Assembly: GCA_013203475.1 (NCBI GenBank)
Contig: JABMNV010000113.1
Location: forward strand, 1 to 33,455
Reading direction: 5' to 3'
Length of the DNA stretch: 33,455 nucleotides
Source: Acidobacteriota bacterium
GTDB taxonomy: Bacteria > Acidobacteriota > Vicinamibacteria > Vicinamibacterales > SCN-69-37
Below are positions 24,420-32,262 of this stretch, one piece after another; the stretch's first letter is position 1, and each line of letters opens with the position of its first letter. Below the pieces are notes generated by a model that did no database searches, was not told the DNA's origin, and saw only the letters and a list, made by a program, of their open reading frames with translations. The position numbers were made by a program, and so were the translations under genes.

Positions 24420-24448
24420 CGAGCTGGCTCGGGCCCGCGCCAGCCTCG
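24420..24448. terminator. bidirectional hairpin between convergent genes
   Basis: CGAGCTGGC pairs with GCCAGCCTCG with one bulged base and a GC-rich loop. It fills the 37-bp gap between the nucleotidyltransferase-like stop and the TPR-lipoprotein stop. The downstream T-run is weak. Confidence 0.4.
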
Positions 24449-24449
24449 G

Positions 24450-25115
24450 TCAGTTCTTCCCATCGGCTGCGATCTTCTCACGGGCGACCGGGCGCGCAAA
24501 CGCAGCGTTGATGGCGTGCGAGTTCGACGTGAGCACCTTCCGGTAGTAGTCGGACGCGCCGTCGGCGTCACCGAGCTTCTCGCTCGCCTGCGCCATCAGA
24601 AGCAGGATGAACGGGTCGGCGTCATCGGCACTCGCCAGGTGATCGAGTGCGGCCTGGTACTCCTCGAGGTAGACGCGGCCGAGTTCGTTGGCTTCGTCGG
24701 CCGCTCCAGGCATATTACCGGCCTCGACCCGACGATCGAACACGTCCTTGAATGCGCCGGCAGCCTCGTCCGTCCTTCCAGCGAAGGTCCAGGCGATGCC
24801 CATCATGCGGAGGGTCTGATCCCTGTCGGCGTCGGACGACAATTCGATCGCGCGGGACAAGTGCTGCCGCGCTTCGTCGTAGTGCCCTTCGAGATCGAGC
24901 GCACGTGCGAGGCCGTAGTGCGCTTGGTAGGACGCCTCATCGCGCTCAAGCGCCTGACGGAAGATCGTGATCGCACCGGGTTGGTCTCCTGCAAGATCGA
25001 GCCGCCTGGCTTCGGCGATGACGCTGCTCATCGGCGGCAGTGGCTCGGCGGGCGTGCGGCAAGCGGCCACGAAGAGAACAAGCACCACGGTGGCTCCCAG
25101 CCTTAGGTATCGCAT
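24450..25115 (-). CDS. tetratricopeptide-repeat lipoprotein
   Basis: The 221-residue protein has a lipoprotein signal peptide (LRLGATVVLVLFVAAC) with lipobox Cys at residue 19, followed by several TPR helical pairs: GDQPGAITIFRQALERDEAS, AHYGLARALDLEGHYDEARQ, MGIAWTFAGRTDEAAGAFKD, ADEANELGRVYLEEYQAALD and LMAQASEKLGDADGASDYYR. It probably acts as a protein-binding scaffold tethered to an outer or inner membrane. ATG 25115 has GGAGG immediately before it and is the only start that gives a signal peptide; the longer open frame upstream crosses an intergenic repeat. It lies downstream of the Cus operon on the same strand, with 127 bp of hairpin-rich spacer between. Confidence 0.85.
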   Translation of the reverse strand: MRYLRLGATVVLVLFVAACRTPAEPLPPMSSVIAEARRLDLAGDQPGAITIFRQALERDEASYQAHYGLARALDLEGHYDEARQHLSRAIELSSDADRDQTLRMMGIAWTFAGRTDEAAGAFKDVFDRRVEAGNMPGAADEANELGRVYLEEYQAALDHLASADDADPFILLLMAQASEKLGDADGASDYYRKVLTSNSHAINAAFARPVAREKIAADGKN

Positions 25116-25139
25116 GCCTCCATTATGGACGTTGGTGAA

Positions 25140-25232
25140 TCGACAATCTGGAATCGGCGACACGCGCGGTGAACCACACTTGGGCCGATTGGAGATTGTC
25201 GACATAGCGATTACCGATCCCAGATTCCAGAT
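25140..25232. repeat. intergenic inverted repeat with alternative pairing
   Basis: TCGACAATCTGGAATCGGC (25140-25158) and the reverse complement of 25184-25202 agree at 17 of 19 positions. GATTCCAGAT (25223-25232) is the exact reverse complement of 25146-25155. Thus the first arm can pair with either of two later arms, but not both at once. The element lies between the adaptor gene stop and the TPR lipoprotein. Confidence 0.6.
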
Positions 25233-25242
25233 CGCCCAAGGC

Positions 25243-26763
25243 TCACCGAACGACGATGACCCCCTTGAGCATGTCCATGCCGCACGCAAACGCCAACTCA
25301 CCCGGCGCGCGGGCGGGAATGCGCACGACCACCTCCTGATTCAGCGGCAACTCACGCCGGACACCCAGCCCCGGGATCAGCACCTCAGTGCCGCATGTCT
25401 CTTCCACGCGCCGGACAAAGACCAGGTCGACCGGTTGAAACGCAGGAATCTCCACGCGAGGTGGCGCCAAGCCTGAGGCCGTGACCTCGACAACACGACG
25501 GATCACTGGCTCGGCTGAAGGCATCGACATGGGCTCGTCCAACGCGGGTGCCACCGGTGGCGGCCAGCCCAGACGCTCGCGTTCGGCACGGAGAAAGAAA
25601 CTGCCTTCGACGACAACGCGCTCTCCCTCCAGCAGGCCAGACCGGATGACGATGCGATCTCCAGACGACACGCCAGTCACCACCGGTCGCTCGGTGAAAT
25701 GACCGGGCTGCTCCACCTCTTCCACGTACACCACCGGTACGGCCCCCAGCATCTGAACGGCCGTCTGCGGCACCATCATTCGAGGCGACGTCGACGGAAG
25801 CCTGAGCGTGACGATGACAAACATCCCGAACCGCAGCGCGCCGTCAGGATTGCTGACTTCGACACGCGCGCGGACGGTCCGTGTGTCGCGCGCCAACTCG
25901 GGATCGACGTAGCTGACCCGACCGGTCCAGGTTCGTCCGGGGAAAGTCTCGCTCGTCACAGCCACGCGCTCACCGGCGCGAACGTGGGCCGCATCTCGCT
26001 CGAAGATGTCGGCCATGATCCACACGGAACTCACGTCCGCCAGGGTCATGAGGGTGTCCATGGGGCCGACGTTCTGTCCTGGGTTGACTGGTCGCGTGAG
26101 CACGACGCCGCCGGCGCCCGCCTGGACGTCAATCGTCTCTGGCACGCCGCCTCCAGCGGCGACCGCCGCCATCCGGGCGTCGTCGAGTCCCAGGCGAATC
26201 AGTCGAGCGCGAGCGGTCGCGAGATCCGTGGTCGCCCGCACGGAATCCGCCTCAACCTCCTCGAGTTCCTGCTGACTCGCGGCTCCAATCTTTGCCAGGT
26301 CACGTGTGCGGGTCAGTCGGCGCGTGACGACGTCGAGATCGGCACTCAGCGAGAGCCAGCGGCGCACCTCATCAGTCAGTTCGGGGCTTCGCAGCCTCGC
26401 GACGGTCGAGTCGCGCGTCACGACATCACCAAGCGCCGCAGACACGCTCACGACGGTCCCGCCAACGATGGGCGTCACAGCCACCGTGCGGTAGCCGTCG
26501 GGTTCGACCACACCCGGCACCACAAGCGCACCGGCATCATTCGACGACACGACCGGCGCCACCGCGATGCCCGCACGGCGCACGGCCTCGGGCGTTAGCA
26601 TCAACATGTCGGCCATGGCTGGCGCGGGCGTCGATCCGGCTGTGCCCACTCCGATCGTCGGTGACGGCACGGCCACCTGAGCCGTGGACGGTCCAAGGTA
26701 AACGAACATCGCGGCCGCTCCAAGCGCGACCAAGCCCACAGCAATAGCGATTCTGGCGATCAT
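25243..26763 (-). CDS. cusB: CusB-like RND periplasmic adaptor fused to a cupredoxin-like domain
   Basis: The 506-residue membrane-fusion protein has an N-terminal membrane anchor ([22 protein letters not shown]), a Met-containing segment (AMADMLMLTP), a barrel-sandwich/lipoyl region (VVSVSAALGDVVTRDS), a coiled-coil hairpin (about residues 130-200, LDVVTRRLTRTRDLAK) and beta-barrel domains (GQNVGPMDTLMTLADVSSVWIMADIFE). Residues 430-506 form an extra cupredoxin-like domain with TCGTEVLIPGLG, LPLNQEVVVRIPA and FACGMDMLKG, giving potential copper ligands Cys, Cys and Met. It is last in the efflux operon; its start overlaps the channel gene by four bases. It links the pump to the outer-membrane channel and probably captures and passes on Cu(I) or Ag(I). 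Confidence 0.88.
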   Translation of the reverse strand: MIARIAIAVGLVALGAAAMFVYLGPSTAQVAVPSPTIGVGTAGSTPAPAMADMLMLTPEAVRRAGIAVAPVVSSNDAGALVVPGVVEPDGYRTVAVTPIVGGTVVSVSAALGDVVTRDSTVARLRSPELTDEVRRWLSLSADLDVVTRRLTRTRDLAKIGAASQQELEEVEADSVRATTDLATARARLIRLGLDDARMAAVAAGGGVPETIDVQAGAGGVVLTRPVNPGQNVGPMDTLMTLADVSSVWIMADIFERDAAHVRAGERVAVTSETFPGRTWTGRVSYVDPELARDTRTVRARVEVSNPDGALRFGMFVIVTLRLPSTSPRMMVPQTAVQMLGAVPVVYVEEVEQPGHFTERPVVTGVSSGDRIVIRSGLLEGERVVVEGSFFLRAERERLGWPPPVAPALDEPMSMPSAEPVIRRVVEVTASGLAPPRVEIPAFQPVDLVFVRRVEETCGTEVLIPGLGVRRELPLNQEVVVRIPARAPGELAFACGMDMLKGVIVVR

Positions 26764-28031
26764 GATGCCACTCCCAACGCGCGCAACAATGACGTGCGCG
26801 CATCCACAACTTCGCGCAGTGCGGCTGTATAGGCTGACTGTAACGCGAGGTATCTGCGTTCCTCTTCGATGACGTCAAACAACGTGCCGCTCCCAAGTTC
26901 GAACGATTCGCGCACGACGGACACGTTTTGTGCCGCGAGCGCAATCAAGCCGTCGCGATAGAGCGCGACCGTCTCTTCTGCTGCGCGCACCCGTGTGGCG
27001 GCGGCGTCGATCTCGGCCGCCGCGTCAAGACGCCGCGCTGCCGCCTCGGCCTCTGCAGATCGCCTGGCCGCATCCGCTGACGCGATGGCCCCCTGCTGCC
27101 GATTTCTCCATGGCAAATCGATCATGACGCCGAACATGACCTCGTTCATCCGGTCGCCGCCGGGCGAGAGGCCCAGGCGTTTGGTCATGAAGGCTCCAGT
27201 GACACTCAGATCGAACCGGGCCTCGCGAGCCGCGAGCGCACCCTCAGCTGCCGCCCGCCGCGCCTCAGAATCGAGGGCCTGGATGTCGGGTCGCGCGGCG
27301 AGCGCTTCCGTCACCGACCGTTGCCGCGCCAGAGCCGGAGTTTCCGAGACCGCCTCGATGGGCGCGGCCAGTCGAAGCGATGCCGTCGGTGCCAATCCGA
27401 CACTTGTCTTAAGTGCTGCCATCGCCCGTTCGGCGCTGGCCCGCCAGCTGACGACCTCGGTTTTCGAACGCCGCCATTCGACGTCAGCGAGGTCTCGGTC
27501 GAGGGGACGGGCCGCCCCACTCTCGGCCCGGGCGGCCAGCAGGTCGAACCGTGTCCTGGCGAAGCCTTCCTGTTCCACTGCGATCTCCAGATGTCGCACG
27601 GCGGCCAGGACATCAGCCGCCCAGCCCCTCACCAGTGCCGCGCGCTCCCGCACCTCATCGTCGGCCATCAATTCGGCCGTGCGAACCGCATGTGCTGCGA
27701 CCGCGACTCTGGCGTCCCTGCGGAACAGGTCGAGCGGCCAGCTCATACCGATCGTGGTCTGGGTGTCGATGCCTCCGAACTGTTCGCGGCGCTCGGCCAG
27801 GGCCTTGGGGTTTGGCCGAAGCGACGCCTGCGTCTGTCGGCCGGTGGCCACGTCGACCCGGGCACGCGCCGCGGCCAAGGCCGGCGCCTGTTCGAGGGCC
27901 AGCGCGACGAGAGCGTCGAGCGACAGACCGCGGTCGGCGTCGATGTACTGCGCCACCGGCCCAGGAGGCGTTGTTTGCGCGGTGGCCACCACCGGCACGC
28001 AGAGGAGTATTGCCGCACAGATTCTGGTCAT
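26760..28031 (-). CDS. TolC-family outer-membrane channel of the copper/silver efflux system
   Basis: The 423-residue protein has a signal peptide ([15 protein letters not shown]) and the two repeated outer-membrane-efflux (OEP) modules of TolC/Cus[27 protein letters not shown] near the N-terminus and [15 protein letters not shown]-like helices in the second half ([25 protein letters not shown] broken by a beta segment around [11 protein letters not shown]). Long Ala/Arg-rich helices form the periplasmic tunnel; no Cys lipobox is present, so it is probably not lipid-anchored. It overlaps the pump by four bases upstream (ATGA) and the adaptor by four bases downstream, so the three cistrons are translationally coupled. 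Confidence 0.85.
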   Translation of the reverse strand: MTRICAAILLCVPVVATAQTTPPGPVAQYIDADRGLSLDALVALALEQAPALAAARARVDVATGRQTQASLRPNPKALAERREQFGGIDTQTTIGMSWPLDLFRRDARVAVAAHAVRTAELMADDEVRERAALVRGWAADVLAAVRHLEIAVEQEGFARTRFDLLAARAESGAARPLDRDLADVEWRRSKTEVVSWRASAERAMAALKTSVGLAPTASLRLAAPIEAVSETPALARQRSVTEALAARPDIQALDSEARRAAAEGALAAREARFDLSVTGAFMTKRLGLSPGGDRMNEVMFGVMIDLPWRNRQQGAIASADAARRSAEAEAAARRLDAAAEIDAAATRVRAAEETVALYRDGLIALAAQNVSVVRESFELGSGTLFDVIEEERRYLALQSAYTAALREVVDARTSLLRALGVAS

Positions 28032-31000
28032 TGCACATCTCCATCAAACGTCACGGATTGCCTGCCCGACGGCCCCAGCCACTCCAGTGACCAGCGCCAT
28101 GTGCCGGACATGCTGAACTCGGCGGAGCCGTTGAACCGACCGGCTCCGGCGGCTTCGACCGATGCCGGCGCAGCCATGACCATGCCGGGCATGGCCATCG
28201 AGACCGACACACTCACGTCGGTCACGTTGACAAGGTCGCCTGTTCCAGCCGAGCGGAACTCCAGGACAAACCGGGTGCGTCCCTGCGAAAGCGCCTCGCG
28301 GCCGTCTCCGGCGATCAGACGCACTTCCACGTCCCCAACCACCTGCGTCTGCAGCACGGTTCCCGACGCGGCGGGAGCTTCAGCAGGGGGCCGCCCGTTC
28401 CACCACCATCCGGCCGCAAGCACCAGCGCCAGACCAACGATGGCTGCACCCACGCGGCGTCGTCCTGAAATCGTCGGCGCGGCGTCACGAGAGCCAGATG
28501 TGGACGCGTCGATCGGAAGTCCGCGAGCACGGATCCAGTAGAAGATCACGGGCGTCACAATCAGGACATGCAAGAGCGAAGAGACCATGCCGCCCAACAC
28601 GGGAGCGGCCAGCGGCTTCATGACCTCTGCGCCCGCGCGGGTGCTCCACATGATGGGCATTAGTCCGGCAACGACCGTTGAGACCGTCATCAGCTTCGGG
28701 CGCAGACGCAGGAGCGCTCCTTCCATGACAGCCTCGCGCAGGGTGGTGCGCGTCAACACGCCCCAGGCGGCCTTTCGCCTTCGCTCCACGGCCTCTTCAA
28801 GGTAGATCACCATAATCATGCCGGTCTGCACGGCTGTACCGAATAGCGCGATGAAGCCCACCCAGACGGCCACCGAGAAGTTGTAGTCGAGCGCCCACAC
28901 CAGAAACACGCCGCCAGTCAGCGCGAACGGCACAGCCAGCAGGACGTGGGCCGCCTCAATGAGCGAGTGATAGGTGAAATACAGCAGCGCGAAGATCACA
29001 AGCAGCACGATGGGCAGCACCACCAGCAGTCGTTCGCGTGCGTGTTCCTGATTTTCGTAGCGGCCGCTCCACCCCACGAAGTAGCCTCCAGGCATCGCGA
29101 CTCGAGACGCCACCAACTGCTTGGCCTCGGTCACGAATCCTCCCACATCACGCCCTTCGACGTTGAGTAACACGGTGGCCAGAACCAGGCCGTTCTCGGC
29201 GGCAACCATCGAGGGCCCGCGAGTTGACTCGAGCGTGGCGACCGCGGACAGAGGAATCTGCTGCCCCGTGCGAGTGGTGATCGGCGTCTGCCCCACGCTG
29301 TTCACGTCGGCACGAAAGCGCTCGGCCAGCCGGACGCGAATCGGATATCGCTCCCGGCCCTCGATTGTCATGCCGACCACTCGTTCGCCAATGGCGTACT
29401 CGACCACCTCCTGCACGTCCGCCACCGACAGTCCATAGCGCGCCGCAGCCTTCCGATCAACCTCAATGTTCAAGTACTGCCCGCTGGAGACGGGTTCCGG
29501 ATACACGTTGACCGCGCCTGGTACCGTACGGAGGACGTCAGCGATCTCGCGCGCGAGCCGGTCGAGGACCGCCAAATCAGCGCCGAAGACCTTGACCCCC
29601 ACTTCCGATCGAATGCCCGTGGACAACATGTCAATGCGATTCATGATCGGCATCGTCCAGATACTGGTGACACCTGGCAGGTGGACGGCCTTGCTCATCT
29701 CCGACCGCAACTGTGCTGTGGTCACGCCCGGCCGCCACTCGTCGCGCGGCTTGAGTTGCACGATGGTCTCGGTCATGTTGACTGGCGAGGGGTCGGTGGA
29801 CGTGTCCGCCCGGCCGACCTTGGCCACCACGGCTTTCACCTCTGGAAACGCCTCGATGGCCTCGTTCTGCCTCACGGCAAGTCGGGTGGCCTCTTCGAGC
29901 GAGATGCTCGGGTCGCTGATCGGCATGAACATGATGTCGCCCTCATCGAGCGGCGGCATGAACTCGCTGCCAATGCGTGACGAGAGCCCGACGGCTGCCA
30001 CGAACAGAGCACCCGCGGTCAACAACGTGATCGCACGATGTCGCAGGGCCCCCCGCAGCGCCGGCTCATACAGTCGCCTCAGGACGCGCATGACGGGATT
30101 GGCCTCTTCCGCGCGCATCTTGCCAGCCAACACCATCGTGCACAGCACGGGAACGAGCGTGACGGCCATCACGGTGGCGGCAATCATGGCGAAGGTCTTG
30201 GTAAACGCCAGCGGATGAAACAACTTCCCTTCCTGCCCGGTCAGCGCAAAAACAGGCACGAAGGCCAGCACGATAATGGCCATCGAAAAAAACACGGGGC
30301 GGCCCACTAGCCGGGTGGACTCCCGGACGGCGGCAAGCACCGCGCCTCGATCCCGGGTATCGATTCCGTTCTGTTCAATGGACCGAAACGCGTTCTCAGT
30401 CACAACGATGCCGGCGTCAACCAGCACACCTATCGCAATGGCGATACCGGCAAGACTCATCAGGTTGGACGAGACGCCGGCATACCGCATCGCAAGAAAC
30501 GACATCAGCACCGCCAGCGGCAACGGCAGCGTCACGATCAGAATCGACCGGAAGTGCATCAAGAACAACACATGCGCCAGAGTGACCAGGGCGACTTCCT
30601 CCAGCAGTGCGATACGGAGGGTGCCGACGGCTCGGTCAATCAGGCCAGACCGGTCATAAAACGGGACAATATCCACGCCGGCCGGAAGGCCGGGCGCAAT
30701 CTGTGCGATCCGCTCCTTGACGCCCTCGATGACTTCCTGTGCATTCGCGCCCGCGCGCGCCACGATGACGCCGCCAACGGCCTCGCGCGTGCCTTTTACC
30801 AGCGCCGCGTTCCGAAAGGCCGCGCCGATCTTGACGTCGGCGACCTGACTGACAAACACGGGGACGCCGTCATTCGACTTGACGACGATGTTTTCGACGT
30901 CGCTGAGCGTCTCAATGAGGCCGACGCCGCGGACGATCGACCAGGCGCCGTTGGCCTCAAGAACGTTTCCTCCCACGTTGGCGTTACTGGCACCGACAGC

Positions 31001-31618
31001 GCGAACCACGTCTCCCACGGACACGCCGTACCCTCGAAGCCGGTCCGGATCGACATCCACCTGATACTGCCGGACAGTGCCCCCGACCGACGCGACTTCT
31101 GCGACGCCTGGGACGGCGTTCAGTTGATAACGAATGAACCAGTCCTGCAGGCTCCGCAACTCCTGGAGCGTGTGGTTGTCGCTTTCAACCGTGTACCAGA
31201 ACACATGTCCCACACCCGTCGCATCCGGACCAAGCGTGGGAGTCACGCCTTCGGGCAGGAGCGTATTCACCAGACTCAGACGTTCGAGGACACGGGTGCG
31301 CGCGAAGTACAGGTCCACGTCATCTTCGAAAATGGCGTAAACCATCGAAAAACCAAATGCGGATTGGGACCGGACGACCCTGACGCCTGGCAGTCCCTGG
31401 AGGTTCGTGACCACCGGGTACGTGACTTGGTCTTCAACCTCCTGCGGGCTATGCCCTTGCCAGTCTGTAAAGACGATGACCTGGTGGTCGGACAGGTCAG
31501 GGATGGCGTCCACCGCACCCGTGCGCATGGCCCAGTACCCCCAGGCGCCGAGCAACACATACACGACAATAACGACACCGCGATATTTCAACGAACGATC
31601 GATTAACCAATTCACCAT
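28028..31618 (-). CDS. cusA: CusA/CzcA-type heavy-metal RND pump with fused YtkA/FixH-like C-terminal domain
   Basis: The 1196-residue inner-membrane proton antiporter has the HME-RND order: TM1 near [20 protein letters not shown], periplasmic porter domains, TM helices with the proton-relay Asp in [15 protein letters not shown], and a second porter half with [15 protein letters not shown], the conserved Met-containing signature of Cu(I)/Ag(I) pumps. The Met in [11 protein letters not shown] also matches a CusA ligand region, but [11 protein letters not shown] has Leu where CusA has a third Met. ATG 31618 (MVNWLIDRS) is preceded by AGGTGG. About 164 residues beyond the usual end, a new TM helix ([12 protein letters not shown]) leads to a periplasmic beta domain with SMAMPGMVM. 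Confidence 0.92.
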   Translation of the reverse strand: MVNWLIDRSLKYRGVVIVVYVLLGAWGYWAMRTGAVDAIPDLSDHQVIVFTDWQGHSPQEVEDQVTYPVVTNLQGLPGVRVVRSQSAFGFSMVYAIFEDDVDLYFARTRVLERLSLVNTLLPEGVTPTLGPDATGVGHVFWYTVESDNHTLQELRSLQDWFIRYQLNAVPGVAEVASVGGTVRQYQVDVDPDRLRGYGVSVGDVVRAVGASNANVGGNVLEANGAWSIVRGVGLIETLSDVENIVVKSNDGVPVFVSQVADVKIGAAFRNAALVKGTREAVGGVIVARAGANAQEVIEGVKERIAQIAPGLPAGVDIVPFYDRSGLIDRAVGTLRIALLEEVALVTLAHVLFLMHFRSILIVTLPLPLAVLMSFLAMRYAGVSSNLMSLAGIAIAIGVLVDAGIVVTENAFRSIEQNGIDTRDRGAVLAAVRESTRLVGRPVFFSMAIIVLAFVPVFALTGQEGKLFHPLAFTKTFAMIAATVMAVTLVPVLCTMVLAGKMRAEEANPVMRVLRRLYEPALRGALRHRAITLLTAGALFVAAVGLSSRIGSEFMPPLDEGDIMFMPISDPSISLEEATRLAVRQNEAIEAFPEVKAVVAKVGRADTSTDPSPVNMTETIVQLKPRDEWRPGVTTAQLRSEMSKAVHLPGVTSIWTMPIMNRIDMLSTGIRSEVGVKVFGADLAVLDRLAREIADVLRTVPGAVNVYPEPVSSGQYLNIEVDRKAAARYGLSVADVQEVVEYAIGERVVGMTIEGRERYPIRVRLAERFRADVNSVGQTPITTRTGQQIPLSAVATLESTRGPSMVAAENGLVLATVLLNVEGRDVGGFVTEAKQLVASRVAMPGGYFVGWSGRYENQEHARERLLVVLPIVLLVIFALLYFTYHSLIEAAHVLLAVPFALTGGVFLVWALDYNFSVAVWVGFIALFGTAVQTGMIMVIYLEEAVERRRKAAWGVLTRTTLREAVMEGALLRLRPKLMTVSTVVAGLMPIMWSTRAGAEVMKPLAAPVLGGMVSSLLHVLIVTPVIFYWIRARGLPIDASTSGSRDAAPTISGRRRVGAAIVGLALVLAAGWWWNGRPPAEAPAASGTVLQTQVVGDVEVRLIAGDGREALSQGRTRFVLEFRSAGTGDLVNVTDVSVSVSMAMPGMVMAAPASVEAAGAGRFNGSAEFSMSGTWRWSLEWLGPSGRQSVTFDGDVQ

Positions 31619-31726
31619 GAGTCCACCTGAGGCATCCCTTGGCGCGGGGACCAGGCCCACGCCGTACGTAGTCGACGCTTCTGTCGTAGGGGTGAGCCAA
31701 GGCCCAGCGCTACGCAGACGCGAATG

Positions 31727-32122
31727 TCAGATGAGGAGGACGGACGTACGAAGGAGTGGTGATATCGAGCCGAGCGGCCCGGTTGACTGGAGTGGAGGAC
31801 CGGCGAACAGCCCGGCGCGTTGGTACCACGCTGCCAGCCGAACCACTGACGGCGACGCCGCGTCGATTCGCGCCGACGCCGGGACGCTCGCTGGATCCTG
31901 CGAGGGAGTGCTGCCGACCGCACAGCAAGGTGGAGGTGCCTCCGTGGGGACGGCAGGCGCCTGCCCCCTGACGGTCTCCGGACAACACGCGTGGTCGTTC
32001 GTCGCCGTGGTGCCCTGATGCCCCGCTATCGCGCGCAGCATCACCGGTGACACACCGGTCGCGACCAACGCGACGAGCGTCCACGAGGCGATCAGCGTGC
32101 GGAACGGAGGGCGGACGATCAC
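31727..32122 (-). CDS. small exported Cys/His-rich protein heading the copper-efflux operon
   Basis: A protein of about 130 residues with a signal peptide (FRTLIASWTLVALVATGVSP) and a short cluster of potential soft-metal ligands: GHQGTTATNDHACCPE followed 17-18 residues later by PPPCCAVG. The two CC pairs with nearby His are suited to Cu(I) or a similar ion. Small CC-motif exported proteins at the head of copper-efflux operons are familiar from Acidobacteriota neighbourhoods, but no named family is recognized. GTG 32122 is preferred because it directly begins the signal peptide and lies downstream of a TACCCT box; GTG 32149 would add nine residues. It is 108 bp upstream of the pump, likely the first gene of the same transcript. 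Confidence 0.62.
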   Translation of the reverse strand: MIVRPPFRTLIASWTLVALVATGVSPVMLRAIAGHQGTTATNDHACCPETVRGQAPAVPTEAPPPCCAVGSTPSQDPASVPASARIDAASPSVVRLAAWYQRAGLFAGPPLQSTGPLGSISPLLRTSVLLI

Positions 32123-32175
32123 TTTCCTTGAAATGCAGGGTACACGCACGCACCGGTTCAGCGCAAGATCCCGTA

Positions 32176-32232
32176 TCGCGCCATGCTAAGTGTTACCCAA
32201 CGGACCCTGGTCGCGCCATAAATGGTGTTACC
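32176..32232 (+). repeat. tandem transposase-binding-type repeats at the left end of the IS
   Basis: TCGCGCCAT-N5-GTGTTACC occurs at 32176-32197 and again at 32211-32232, an exact 35-bp period. Such directly repeated, end-proximal sites are typical of transposase binding. The true tip may lie a few bases further left; it cannot be fixed without the right end. Confidence 0.6.
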
Positions 32233-32262
32233 GAAGCTGATGTCCCAAAGGAGGGCATCAGC

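Noticed and set aside
26995-28116. 373-codon plus-strand open frame antisense to the TolC-like gene
   Set aside because: It is an Ala/Arg/Ser-rich shadow; the minus strand has a signal peptide, TolC repeats and tight operon overlaps.
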